Shown one piece after another: positions 1-11,887 of a stretch of DNA of 39,149 nucleotides. This stretch comes from Utricularia gibba (lineage: Eukaryota; Streptophyta; Magnoliopsida; Lamiales; Lentibulariaceae). The first letter of the stretch is position 1. The number at the start of each line of letters is the position of its first letter. The DNA lies in the NCBI GenBank assembly GCA_002189035.1, contig NEEC01000077.1, positions 1 through 39,149 on the forward strand, written 5' to 3'. Below the pieces are notes generated by a model. The model saw only the letters and a list, made by a program, of their open reading frames with translations. It was not told the DNA's origin and ran no database searches. A program made the position numbers and the translations under genes.

Positions 1-363
1 CCTCGCGGAATCCTCCTTCAATCTTCCCCTGGCAATTTTCCCCAACAGATCTCCCCCCTTCACATACTCCATCACGAAGAACACCTTCCGCTTCGTCGCC
101 ATAACCTCCTTGATTTCAACGACGTTCGGGTGCCGGACGAGGCGCATAACTGAAATTTCCCGGCTGATTTGGTCGATTAACCCCTCTTTCTTGACATGAT
201 CCTTGCAGATGACTTTGATGGCGACGCTTTCGTTGGTCAGTAGATTCCGCCCGTAGTAGACCTTGGCGAAGGTTCCTTGTCCCAGAAGACGGCCCATCTC
301 GTACTTCCCAAAGAGTGTACTCCGGCAGGCGGCGCCGCCGGTAGCTTGAATGGGATCCTCCAT
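1..363 (-). CDS. CBL-interacting protein kinase (CIPK/SnRK3), N-terminal part
   Basis: Serine/threonine kinase of the plant SnRK3 family, which is activated by calcineurin-B-like calcium sensors and phosphorylates transporters and other stress targets. The window holds the first 121 codons, from the ATG at 363-361 to the left edge. Seen: a GxGxxA nucleotide loop (G28-Q-G-T-F-A33), the ATP-anchoring lysine in VAIK (K50), the helix-C glutamate in SREISVM (E69), then [15 protein letters not shown] and [12 protein letters not shown], a stretch typical of CIPKs. No intron interrupts these 121 codons, which fits the intron-poor CIPK clade. The activation loop, NAF/FISL motif and PPI domain would lie outside the window. 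Family assignment is firm; the member number is not determined, though a CIPK5/CIPK25-like gene seems most similar from memory. Confidence 0.93.
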   Translation of the reverse strand, partial: MEDPIQATGGAACRSTLFGKYEMGRLLGQGTFAKVYYGRNLLTNESVAIKVICKDHVKKEGLIDQISREISVMRLVRHPNVVEIKEVMATKRKVFFVMEYVKGGDLLGKIARGRLKEDSAR

Positions 364-2914
364 AAAAGCAGTGATTCAGAGAAGTTTGGAATTATCGGAG
401 AAGTCGTGAAATGGGTTTTAAAGGTACTCCGGCGTCTGCATTTCTGTGAGCGAGGAGCTGCAGTTTTGAAGCCTGTCGAATCGGTAGGTTTCTGTGTGTT
501 TCTCTCAAATGTGAAACCGCCCTGCCCCTCCCTCTCTCTCTTTATCGACATCGCTTTTTTTTTTTTTTGTTTCCTTTTCCCATTTATTAATTAAATATTC
601 GTATTACATGATTGGGCCATACCAAATTGGCATCGCAATAATGTGAATAAAATAATATTTGTTATCCTTCGGGGTAACAAAAGTGAATTTCATGTTATTA
701 AAGGACTGAAATGGGATTTTTTTCAAAATGCATAATAATATTAATATATAATATTGGAAAAAACAATTATATTATTAGATTTTATTTTGACATGGTGTTG
801 CTTCCCTTCAACTTCAAGTTATTCCGGAAGCATCCGGACGGAAATAGAAATAAAAACCGCCAGCAACAGAGAAACGACAACCAATTTTTCAGTATGTAAT
901 TATTCGCAATTTTGGATTAATTATTTAATTATAATATTCTAATATTAATAATAAATTATTAATATAATCAACGGACACCCTCATTGGGACAAAATTGGGG
1001 TGCCAGCTAACCCTAGAAAGAACATTGGATGGAGTACAGTTGCACGCAATTTGATTTGCCTGGTCCTTCCTAATGGGGCCTGAAATAGGTTTATTATTTT
1101 GTAAAAATCAATATGTATTAATATAATTATTGTTAATTAATTCATATACCATTTTAAATTATTAAATTTCCACACTATGACCAATCACAGCTTGTGTCCA
1201 AACAATATGAAAACCAAGACAAGGTTCAGGGTGTGAAGAGGGAGGGGTTATATATCACATACATAGCATCAATTATGAGATATGAGTGTAAAAAAAGAAG
1301 ATTAAATTCATATCACAATGAGTTGATAACATATTATCAACTGCAAAAAAAATTGAATAAATGAAAGATGATCAAATTTTATTATGTGAGAATAATGTAA
1401 AAGATGCCAGGAATCAATTTGTTATGCTATAGTCAAATGCAAGAAGATAGAGAAATTTTGGAATCATTTGGAAAAATAGTGTGGTAGAAGAAATGGATCA
1501 CAACCTCTACATAAGGAATATCATCAACAATCAAAAGGGTTATGAAATTTATATCATATGCTGTATTTTGAGTTATTTGAAATCGAAAAAATATCAAAGT
1601 TGAATATTTATTATCAAATTTATTGAAGAAACACAATTTATAAAACTATTAATGACTACAGACCAAAGTCATCACAATATTTAATTATTTAAACGGATAC
1701 AAATTGAAATTCGTTCATTGAATGATTTAAACAATTATATAAAATAAATATTATTTAAATGTTAGAGAAGGGAAGGAGTATTTATCAAGGGCGGTGATCC
1801 GCACCGTAAGCTTCTGTGTGGGGAAGGTTTGTGTCAAATGGGCCCACCTTTCTCGTGGGCTGGCCGCTTAAACAACGACGCATTAGTATAATAACATCCC
1901 TCAAAACCTTTAATCGTCATGTTATTCTTCAACTTCCAATTAACCTTGAAATCTTTTCGCTTCCATTTCCAATCAAAAACCTAAATTGTTCCGTTGACTC
2001 TTTGGTAATTTTACACAACCACGGGGGCTTCCTTCTTACAAGTTGGGGGTTCGGACAAGGACGCTGCATTCCGTGGCGGAGGCAGATCCTGCGCATGGTG
2101 TGGGTCTCGGGTAGCTTCTCGCCACAGGGAACTTTTCTTTTTTCTGCAATGGCGAGGCTCCCGTCACAAGGAAGAAGAGAAGAATCGTGATTTTTTGGGG
2201 GAGGGAGGGGCCCACCTGAACGAGTGGCCAAGATTGTGTTGTGTCCGATCCTGCGATCTGCAGTGTGTGGGTGTTTTCTTGACAAATATCGCACACACCT
2301 TCAAATTCAACTCAAACCAATGGTTCAGGTTTAACCTCTATTTTAGTGTAGCTTATTTAAAATTAAAATTAAAATTTTTTAGTTTTTAAAATGATATATT
2401 ATTCATATTTGATAAATAAAAAACTGTTTTTTGGAATTTTTTTTGAAAAGCAGAAGGTGTTCTGAAGGGTATAATTATGTACGAATCCGAATATTCTTTG
2501 ATATATCATTTTTAATTAATATTAGTTCTATTATATGATGAGGATGGTCGCAACAAATCCACCGTTGGATCCTGGGGCCCGCATTGTATCTTTATAACGA
2601 ACGATATGCGTACACGTGTAAAAGTTCACGGGGGGGATGAATGGGACACGGAGAGAGATGCCATTGCCGACGGGTGGGTGGAGACCCCCCACCGTGGCGT
2701 AATATTTAGAAAAAAAAACATTTTTTTTTTCAAATCAAAATCAATTGAGAGATGCCGAAAGCACCGGAATGGGGAAGAGGTCAAGGAGCCAATCGCGTTT
2801 CATGGAAACTCGTTGGAAGGTATTTTGAATGATCTGAGTCAGAGTTTTCTTTGCAGATTCATTCATACACGGCGTACCGTACGGTTGCAGAGCTCGCCAT
2901 GGGATTTCAACTGC
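364..2914. other. Intergenic spacer between CIPK and CDC27B
   Basis: A mostly AT-rich spacer with no convincing gene. A CT-rich stretch (about 519-541) followed by a run of T (about 555-568) lies just upstream of the CIPK start and is probably its 5' leader or promoter. A more GC-rich patch at about 1780-2300 contains short overlapping frames on both strands, none with recognisable domains. The part next to 2914 should include the 3' UTR of CDC27B. Confidence 0.6.
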
Positions 2915-5900
2915 TCAGCCCATGGATGATCCATCATCGTCATCATCATCGATTTCGTCTGGGACGTGCAATTTCTCAATGGCCGCCTGTGGAGGAGGTT
3001 CATTTCAACAAGCATGCGATAATGAGTTGACAGGGGAGGCCGTAAGTGAATTTAGGGCACCTTGATTGTAGCGACGTCGGCTGCCGACGGTTTAAGGTCT
3101 AGGGCGAGTCCGAAATGGAGCATGGCCTGGTCGAATATGTTTTGCCGCCGGTAAATGCTGCCCATTAGTGCATAAACGCTGCTCTCACAAGGGGCGCATT
3201 CTTTCAGCTCCTCAAGAACTGACAAAGCGCCGTCGAGATCGTCCATGCTCACAAGGATGTTGGCCTTTTGGTAGAGAGGGAGAGGGTTCTTTCTATCGGC
3301 CAGAACCGCTCTGTCCATCATTTCGAGGGCTTCACCATTTCTCTGTCAGGAGGAGAGGAATGAACAAACGATGATGTGGAAGGTGGTAGGTGCTCAATGG
3401 CAATGAAATAGACTGAACCTTGAGGGCGTGCAGTGCAATCCCAAGATAGGACATTATGACTGAGGAAAGGGAATTGATTTGGAACGCCATACGGAAGTGA
3501 TGCTCTGAGAATTCAAACTTTTCCTGTCTCAGGTATATCATTCCAAGCCCATACCAAGCATTGTAGTGTCTGGGGTCTATCCTCAGCGCACCCTGGTAGC
3601 ATTTGATGCCGTTTTCGTAATCCTCCAGGGCTACATATCTGCAAACAGAACATTTTCTCTGGAAATCAAAATATGCTGCATTAAACATGAGGATCAGAGA
3701 GAGTGAGCAAAAAAGGATTCCATACTCATGACCACAAAGAGTGTGGGCATATGCAAATCTTGAATTTAACTGCACGGCTCGATGGAAGTTCTTAAGAGCG
3801 GATTCATGGTCCTTCTGTAAGCTGTAACAGTTCCCCATGGCACACCTGTTACAAGACAATGGCTGAGGGGGAAGGCACATTCAGAGGGAATCATTTTGAA
3901 CACATGCAGTTGATGATTGGACGTTGGATTTTTTCAAGATATTGGAAGAAAACCATCAAGATTTGAAAAATGATGACAAAGTAAAATAAATCTGCAGTAA
4001 CATACCATGCTTGGGAGGCCAGTCGGTCGGTAGATACCAGCTCCTGAGCCAAGTAACTCAACTTCATAGATTCCTTCAAGTGCTAATTTCAAATACCGAT
4101 TTTAATATGAAGTTGAGATGCATAACAATACAATAGCACTAGTGGGGATGATTATGAAGGTTAAAAAACTCACATACAAAACAGTTGAATATATGTCCAT
4201 CCCCTCCAAAAAATATGGGTATGCAATGCGAGCAAGACTGAAGATACGATCGGCTTCATGATAATCAACCATCTCAAAGAATGCCTTACCAACCTATCTT
4301 GCAGCGACGCATGTATTGTGTCAGCCCGTGTTATACAGCACATTAGAATATGAATTATATCATGTATCAGGCATCTTTACAGGAAACGAAAAAGAAGGAA
4401 CCAGAAGGAGACAACGGACTCTACCTGAGAAAGAACCCATCCTGTGTTATAATGCTTCAGCGGCAGTTTAGAGAAGGTATCCAGAGCATCCTATCTCATC
4501 ACAAACTCAAATGAAAAGAATAAGCAATCAGATATTTATTTTTTCTTTTAAACACAGAAAACTACCTGGCATCGGCAAAGGCATGAAAGCCTAAAGCCTT
4601 CACCAATTAGTCTCAATAGCCAATATATCAGTTGCACCATCAAGGATTCTTGAGCTGCTGAGGCGAGCAGTTCCAGAAGGTCGTGCCACCCCTTCAGGTT
4701 CATTAGTCCTATTACTGCAGCAGGGAGATGAGCTTGAAGCAGTGATATTTAATCTAGAATCATCACTTTGATCACGGGTTCCTATAAGAAATAATAGAAA
4801 AATGAGTGCTCAGTAGCCAGTGGTGCATAAAAATATCCAAGGGGAAGCATATGATTGAGAGCTTCCATGATGGCTATGAGAAACTACAATTTCTGGTAGA
4901 GAAGAAATCCGACAACGAAAAAATACCTTCTTCTACACTTTCACATGTCCATGACTGTCCCTTCCGAGTAGTCAAGGAACGGGAAGTTATAGAACTAAAC
5001 TTAGAAGCTCCAATGTATTTAGAAGATGTCCCATTGCCTGAAAGCATGGATGAATTTGTAATAGCAGATTCTCCAGCAAGCCTTATGCTTCGCCGCTGCC
5101 CGGAATCAGAAAATAGCCTCTCAGATACCTAATTAATGTTCAAGAAATCTGTCAGAAGCCCTACACACAAGCGAATAAAATATAACGATCAAAAATTTAT
5201 TCAGCAAAGTCGACGAAGATAAATATCAAAACAAAGAACTAAAAGAAGATTATAAGGACACTATCAACTTACACTCATTATAAAAATCAAAGGAAAAACT
5301 GAAAGTTCAAAAGACCAAAAAATGCTGGAGTAAGTAAACCAGAAGAATGCTAATTCAATATCACATTCTTAAAAGCACAAATTTTCACCGGGTATATTAG
5401 AGAAAACAAAGTATTGGGAATAAAATCTAGCCTGCTGAAAACAAATAACTTTTAAAGTTTTAACCTTTCTTAATTTTCCTTCATCAACAAATTTTCTTCT
5501 AGGGCCTTGATTGCTAGAATTTGGCATTCGAGGGGAATTATCAGCCCCAAATACCCTACTACATTGACCATTCAGGTTTCCATTTCTGTATAGTGGTGGT
5601 GGGGCGACCCCAGAAACCTGCACAACACAATACATAAATCAGAAACTCGAGAATACACTAATAATGGACGTGCTGGAAGAGAAAGGCGGGAAGTGGCCAC
5701 CAGATGATGAACCATAATGAGTTTTAGATATGAAGCAACTTCCATCTACTTTATCATCCTCGTGAATAACTAAATTAAACTGCTTACGAAAGCAATATCA
5801 AAGTTGATACTATATAGAAAAATTCAGTAAAGAATTTCTTTTTCATTGGAAAAAAAAAAGACTAAAAGCAAAAAATATGATTTCAAGTTTAACTATCCCA

Positions 5901-7811
5901 ATTTCATGGTTACAACCGACAGAATAGACAGTTGCATGCAGCAAATCATCATACCTGTGCTTGACCAACCATAGGCGAAGGAGTGCTATACATTGGCACA
6001 CTAGAAGGGGCACCAGAAAAAGGCTGGCTTGAAGTTACTAATGGATACTTCCCAGATACATCACGTTGGTTATTTACGTTCATTTGGTTCAATTTCCCAG
6101 GACTAAAGTCTTCAGTACATATAACTGTGTTGGATGAAAATCCATGATCATCATTTGAGGTCTGCGAACTCTGGGAAGCCAATTCATGATTTGCATATCT
6201 TTTTTGAATGCTCAATGCAGAAGCTTCATCAAATACTGATGTCGCTTCTTCAGCAGAACCTAATATACAAAGCTCCTCATAAGCAGCCCATAGCAATGGA
6301 TCAAATGATAAGGCTTGACTGAAATGATAGATAGCGTTCTGCCTTCTGTCCGTATACCTGGAATCATGCTCATACCATATATAAATAGTCAATGCATTGA
6401 ACGAAGCTGCTATGAGAAACAACAAAATTGCTACTTCAAAACAAGTATCAAAGCATTCCTCTATGTAACATAATATGGATACAAACTGGAAAGCACTGAG
6501 ATCACTTCAAATTTCTTAATTATAACAATCTTGCTTAAAAAAAGTTTCAAGCACTTTTTGAGAGTGCTTAAACTCTGATTATGTTTAGAGAGCTCCAATT
6601 TCTACGAAAATAAAAATTATAGCATGTTAATAACCTATATACAAGCCCAAGAAGGTAGTGCCAGCAGCTCCATTTGGAACCTGAAAAGAGAAAACTAACT
6701 GAAGATGAGTTTATGTCAACAAATCTGGTTAGAAGCTGGTGTAATTCATATGAAAATTTAATCAAATTCCTCATAGAAATAAATAGACATTACAATATTG
6801 CACAGAATGAGGCTACCTCAGCAGAAGAATCATTTGGGGTAAGCGCTGCTTCTGCTTCGTTCAATAAATCCATCTGAAAGCATGAGAGAGCAAAAAAGTA
6901 CCGACATTGCGCCATTTTTGTTCCTTCAAATACAAATTTCAAACATTTCAAAATACTTTTGTGGAATCATAAAAATGGAAATCAAATAAGGTGGGTAGAA
7001 GCTTAAATAATAATGAAAATTGACTACACAAAGAGCATAACAAAGGTTAGCATACCCTTTAAAATGTGATAAGCGGAATATGCCTGATTGTTACGCAAGT
7101 AACAGGTGGCAAGAAGAAGCAAGTTACTCTGCACAAAAAGGTATAGAAGAAAAAAAAAGATAAGCGAAACTGATGATACATAAACAGGGAATGGCACCTG
7201 AAGATTCTGAACTATATCATAATACATGCCAAGTTTAAACCATCTCAAAGTTTATAACTACTGTAAATGTAAAAATCTATAAAATAAAAGAAAAGCGTGA
7301 GCTGGAACCCTAGGTGATTCCAATCTTGGCTCAAATAAAAAAAATAAGCTTTCCCAAAAAAGCTTTCATCTTACAGATTTTAAAAAGGCCAAAACATAAC
7401 CTTGAATGAGCAATGGCAGGTAAAGATAAAGGTAGCATGCAATAATTCTGTGAAGTATCAAATTACGAGCACCGGGAATATGAACCCAACCATTCTCCTA
7501 GGTGTACTTATTGCCGGAGGTAAATTTAACAAGACTTCATTAATTTGGCTCAGTCTTAGTTACATGCTCGAACCCCAAATTGTTGGAAGTTTAAGCGAGT
7601 GCTGAACTTCAGAATCAACTACCGGTAAAGAAAAAGATGCCCAAAGTTACAGTTCAACTCATTAAGCCAGTTTCGGAACAAATGTGCAACCACAACCATT
7701 ACTAACCTCGGAAGGAAACTCAGCACAAAGACGCTCGCACATGAAAATGGCATTTCGATACATTAGATGCTCCAGGCTGCTCCGAACGGAATCTACAAGT
7801 ATTGCCTCCAT
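2915..7811 (-). CDS. CDC27B: APC/C subunit 3, CDC27B/HOBBIT, 15 exons, two frame breaks
   Basis: TPR scaffold subunit of the anaphase-promoting complex, the E3 ubiquitin ligase that degrades cyclins; in Arabidopsis CDC27B/HOBBIT acts in meristem division. Exons: 7707-7811, 7056-7128, 6817-6923, 6635-6680, 5955-6357, 5465-5617, 4927-5128, 4566-4781, 4425-4490, 4174-4293, 4006-4082, 3726-3845, 3419-3638, 3061-3342, 2915-2986, all GT-AG. The start MEAILVDSVRSSL and the C-terminal TPR block (WCAMGNCYSLQKDHESAL, YNAWYGLGMIYLRQEKFEF, HFGLALDLKPSAADVATIK) are diagnostic. Exons 5-8 encode the low-complexity linker between the N-terminal and C-terminal TPRs. The last exon ends with a run of six Asp and GSSMG. 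Exon 4 lacks one base and exon 8 is off by +1 or -2 bases; corrected, the product is about 753 residues, close to the usual length. The breaks look like consensus errors, not decay. Confidence 0.93.
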
Positions 7812-8400
7812 GTTCACAGTGCATAAAAAACACGTGCTGGGCTTCCCGCAGCCAGTATCCACAAATATGAAAACACCCTCTTCGTATTAGGCGTAATGCA
7901 GTAGCAAAACGAAACAAGACGAGAAGGCAAAAGTGGTTCTTCCAATATCAAATTGCGAAGAAAAAAGATACGCCTGAATGAAGAACCGGCAAAGCAATCT
8001 AGCAACTAAGCACTACAAATCCTACAAGCAACTCCCAGAATCCCCAACAAAACCTAATCCGCACAAATTTTCAAAAGGGAATCTTGTCTCCATTTCCTCC
8101 CAACGGCACACAGACGCAATGTTATTCTCAAATACCTCTTATTTTTCCATGTTCCCGAAATTACATTTCGTCCTTCATTTTCTGAAACCTTCCACCTTTA
8201 CCCCATCAAATATTTAAAATTACGAATCCACCACTAAGTTTTTTTCAAACCCGCATTTCCGCAATTTATTTCGGATTCCGGTTTTTGAGTTCTGATTCTA
8301 AACTCGTTCACTTCATTTTTCTGAGCTTCTCATTCATCATATCTCCTCCCAGTTCAGATCATAAAAAGGGAAAACCAGTTTCCAATCCCTAGCAATTTGA
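7812..8400 (-). promoter_or_regulatory. CDC27B 5' leader and proximal promoter region
   Basis: Sequence directly upstream of the CDC27B start codon on the minus strand. It contains no long reading frame. It should carry the 5' UTR and proximal promoter. No clear TATA box is visible, as is common for cell-cycle genes. The extent is inferred. Confidence 0.4.
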
Positions 8401-8414
8401 ACACAAAAAGGCCA

Positions 8415-8662
8415 ATTACACGAGTGGGCTGAACCAATTAACGGATTGGGATGGACCGCTAGGATTTTTGGGCCGGGCTGATTACATCCGTTGGGCTTGA
8501 GGATGAAGAGTGAATGGGCTGAGCCATGAATGATTTGTGTGCTGGTTTCATTAAAAGGGCTGGCCCATGAATAATTAGTGTACTGGGGTAGATGACTGAG
8601 TGGGCTGGGTCAGTAAGATGGGATGTGTTGGGCCAATTAGATGAGTTGGGCTGGGTCACATT
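8415..8662. promoter_or_regulatory. Cluster of TGGGCY (site II) motifs and degenerate GGGCTG repeats
   Basis: About 250 bp upstream of CDC27B with roughly eight copies of TGGGCC/TGGGCT or close variants, set in a degenerate repeat with a GGGCTGRGYCA-like core and spacers rich in ATGAATGA or ATTAGTG. TGGGCY is the plant site II element bound by TCP factors in promoters of cell-division and ribosomal genes, so its position 0.6-0.85 kb upstream of an APC/C gene is consistent with a regulatory role. Expansion as a minisatellite could explain the clustering equally well. Confidence 0.5.
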
Positions 8663-11392
8663 GAAGAGGGAAAGAGCGCTATGATAAGGCATGTTTTGAA
8701 ATATCGCTCCAAAATTAATTATCATAAAATAAAATTAATTCTACTGATTTTCAAAAGTTGATTTAGTATCTTGGTAATTCATTTTCATCTATCAATTTTC
8801 CATTTTTAATGTATTTGCTATCAAATACATCATATGCGTTTTTTATCCAATGAAAAATAATGCTATCAGATATACCATATTTGATCAATCATCTAGCAAT
8901 TACCCCAATCATCTAAATTTCAGATTTTACCCCAAAAATCAAAATTTAAAAATATTTTATTTCGGAAAAAAATCGAAATCCAAAATTTCCTAAAATCGCC
9001 CCTAGATTGGAGAATAGAAGCACACCGCTTTGATCCATAATTTTAATAATTGTTTTGTCGCACAACTTTATATTATATGCAATCATCCAACCTAACTCAT
9101 TGTCCTCTTAATCAATACCCATCTCCAAAGTCATGACGTGGGGTCGTCCGATAGTTCCTTTTTTTTTAATTATTTAAAACTAAATGTGGTTTAATTACAT
9201 TTGAATTTACCGATATGCCATCCCTCCATTACGTTTTCGGGTTGAATTTGACGTGCTACATTTAATGCTTTCCGCGTCTCGTATTCTCCTAAATCATACA
9301 TCCATACCCCACACTTGTATATCCAACTTTAATCACAGAAAATAATAAAGACACTTTATAAAATTATTATCTTTTTTATAAAAAAAGTTGTATGTCGGTT
9401 ACATTCCATTTTTTAAATTTCAGACCAACAAGAAACGACAATGTTATGCGGTTCATTTTGAACGTTGTCCAAACACACAGTACAAGTGAATTTGTTTCAT
9501 TACGAGATTTAAAATATAATCGAAAATTTTTAATAAAGATATGTATATGGGATAATTTTTTTTTTCGATGGCAATATTCATTCATTACTAAATCCTATAT
9601 ATATATATATATAGGATTCATCTTCATATTACATGATAATTGATATCGTTATCCAATTTTTGTAGTTTTTACATTATTTCCTTTTAGAAAGAATGCTTTT
9701 ATACAAAATTTTGCTTCTATTCAATCCATCATTTATGTGGGATTGAAGTACTTCCACCCATCTTTGTATCGGGTCCCACCAATAACAAGAAGTTCATCGA
9801 ATTAATGAAGATGATTAGAGAAATCATTAACTGAAAATTTGAATATAATAATTATTAAGATTTTGCATTTTCATATCAACTACCATCCTAACCGTTTTCC
9901 ACTCCTTTTTCTCGATGTTCGTTGGCTTCTTCCACCGAAGCCTTTGTTGAGTAGGTGCAGACACAGTGCAAGAGAGCCGACAAACCAAGCGCGAGAGTCA
10001 AAAGGCGAATGGGAAATCCCATCAGCGCGATAGGGAGATCTCCGCTGCTCCCAAACCCCATGAACTGCTACTGCTTCGCTTCCTACGTCCTTCCAAGGGA
10101 ACATGAATTATTTTCCGGCACTATTTCCGAACAGCAACCGAGGCTTCAGTCACTGCGTCTCCGGTCTGTGGGATCCCAGAGGAGTTAATTGGAGCCTAGT
10201 TATTTATTACCTTCTGAAATGCGACACGGGGGCGGCAACACGGCGTCGGTGTCCATGTCCACGAGCAGTGAGTGACAGCAGCCGGAAGGGCCGCCACAGC
10301 GGCGGGTTCCGTTAGTGGACTAGTAGCCAGTAGCAGCGACATCCCGATCACCCCTCCGTTTTTAATATCTGAAAGCGCCGCTGCGCATACCGTGTCCGAC
10401 CGCATGGCTGACCGGCCCTTTTGCGCGTGTCCTGTGTCCAACGTGTGGGCCCCACTTGAAAATCTCTCTTTTTTTTTTATAAAAAAATAACATTATTTGA
10501 TAACAAAACTCCACTTATTATAAACAAAAAAAAATTAGTTTCCGATAAATGTAAAACATTAAATGGGCCAATTTATTTCTTTTTTGTTTTATATACGAAT
10601 ATTACAGTATTTTCAAACATTTTCTACAAAATATCCCTGATTATTTATTTTTTATTCATATGTAAATCACGTTATAAAATTTAAATGATATTATCTTACA
10701 TACTAATTACATAATCATATCTACTTAAGTCATCATATACATTAGTTATTCACGTTCATATTCATTAATAGTTCATAAGTTATATTTTTTTATAGTCGTT
10801 TAAATAATATTATTAAAAGATTTTTTGTTTTTTATTTGTCTGTGGGGGGTGCAATCAAATGAAACCTAGATGTGATTTTGTCTTAAATGTATAATATTTT
10901 CTATTAATATAAACGCGTTAAATTGACAGCTCATAAATGTGATTTTAACTTCGTTTTCCTGTTCCTAAAAAGCGATAGTTTAAATTGAAGTTTTGTATTT
11001 CCAATTTTTTTTTCTTGTAATTGAAAAATGCGAGAATTTCATGGAATACACAATTAAAAATATGAATTTCACGTCATCTTTTTGGATTTATGCAATTAAA
11101 TAAATTGATAAAAAACATTTAATTCGATATATTATAAAATCTGAAAGTAAATAAATAAATAAATAGGCGATTTAATGTGTGTGTTGTTGTGGCTTGTCGT
11201 TCTCGTGGAGAATCCCCTACCACCCCCACTCATTGATGGGGCTAATCCTTTTCAATAATTACTCTTCTGTAACTGCAAATCCTCCTCCTCCTGTACTTAT
11301 ACTGCACTTAGTTTCTAATCAGACCATCGCCAACTTCAAGCAAACAAAGCGACTGAGGAACCCAGCAGAGCTTCTTCTATTTATCCCCATTC
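8663..11392. other. Intergenic spacer with a GC-rich patch
   Basis: An AT-rich spacer between CDC27B and the zinc-finger gene. It holds a TA microsatellite palindrome near 9591-9618 and an AAAT run just before 11165. A distinctly GC-richer island at about 9900-10460 has several overlapping short frames on both strands (up to 81 residues). None has a recognisable domain or splice partner, so I call no gene there. It could be an old gene fragment or a noncoding transcript. Confidence 0.5.
9591..9618. repeat. Perfect 28-bp palindrome with TA core
   Basis: An 18-nt TA alternation (9596-9613) is flanked by AATCC on the left and its exact complement GGATT on the right, making a perfect inverted repeat of 28 bp. 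It may be a microsatellite expanded inside a short palindrome or the trace of a small excised element. Confidence 0.85.
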
Positions 11393-11887
11393 ATGGAGGT
11401 GGAGCAGAGCAGCGATTCCCGCACCAACTCTCCCTCGTCTTGCATCAAGGCTTTGTTCATGGAACAGGAGCAGAATCAGGAGCTCCGGCTCTTCGGGATG
11501 GCGCCGCCGCCCAAGGAGTCTGAAAATAGGGTTTTCTCATGCAACTTCTGCAGCCGCAAGTTTTATAGCTCGCAAGCTCTCGGCGGCCATCAGAACGCCC
11601 ACAAGCGGGAGCGGAAGGTGGCGCAACGGGCGCATAGGTTTGAGAACGGAGCGGGCTTCCGCATCGAAGGGGCGCCCAACGGGTACCCCACATTTGCTTC
11701 CCTCCCTTTGCATGGTTCCTGCAGTGGAGCTTTCGGGGTCCAGATTCACTCCATGCTTCACAGGGCTGGGAAGCCGGACGTTGGCCGGAGCCCGACGCCC
11801 AAGTTCGGAGTCGGGCTGATGTTTTCCAATCCACACCGTCTGAAAAACGGGCAACAAGAAGAGCTAGATCTGTCCCTCAAACTCTGA
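11393..11887 (+). CDS. Single C2H2 zinc-finger protein with QALGGH and C-terminal EAR motif
   Basis: Intronless, 164 residues. One plant-type C2H2 finger covers about residues 47-70: [19 protein letters not shown] followed by QNAHKRER, with the plant-specific QALGGH core that contacts DNA. The extreme C terminus is LDLSLKL, an LxLxL EAR motif that recruits TOPLESS-type corepressors, so the protein is probably a nuclear transcriptional repressor. This arrangement is that of the Arabidopsis ZFP1/ZFP3/ZFP4/ZFP7 class, involved in ABA responses and development. The ATG at 11393 is the first in this frame, closely following a TATTTAT-like sequence at about 11379. The frame is open throughout, with no sign of damage. 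Class assignment is firm, the ortholog is not. Confidence 0.92.
   Translation: MEVEQSSDSRTNSPSSCIKALFMEQEQNQELRLFGMAPPPKESENRVFSCNFCSRKFYSSQALGGHQNAHKRERKVAQRAHRFENGAGFRIEGAPNGYPTFASLPLHGSCSGAFGVQIHSMLHRAGKPDVGRSPTPKFGVGLMFSNPHRLKNGQQEELDLSLKL

Noticed and set aside
1816-2296. Overlapping frames of 86-124 residues on both strands
   Set aside because: No domain, no splice partner, and similar openness on both strands; this reflects a GC-richer patch, not a gene.
2606-2929. 107-residue plus-strand frame
   Set aside because: It overlaps the last CDC27B exon and 3' UTR on the opposite strand and has no recognisable domain.
3052-3060. Early stop after IKVP in CDC27B exon 14
   Set aside because: The AAG/GTGCCC is a splice donor. 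A further exon (2915-2986) encodes the conserved AAIEKLHVPDEI end.
9880-10490. GC-rich patch with several frames of 64-81 residues
   Set aside because: No family resemblance and no continuing exons. Could be a gene fragment, but I cannot support a product.
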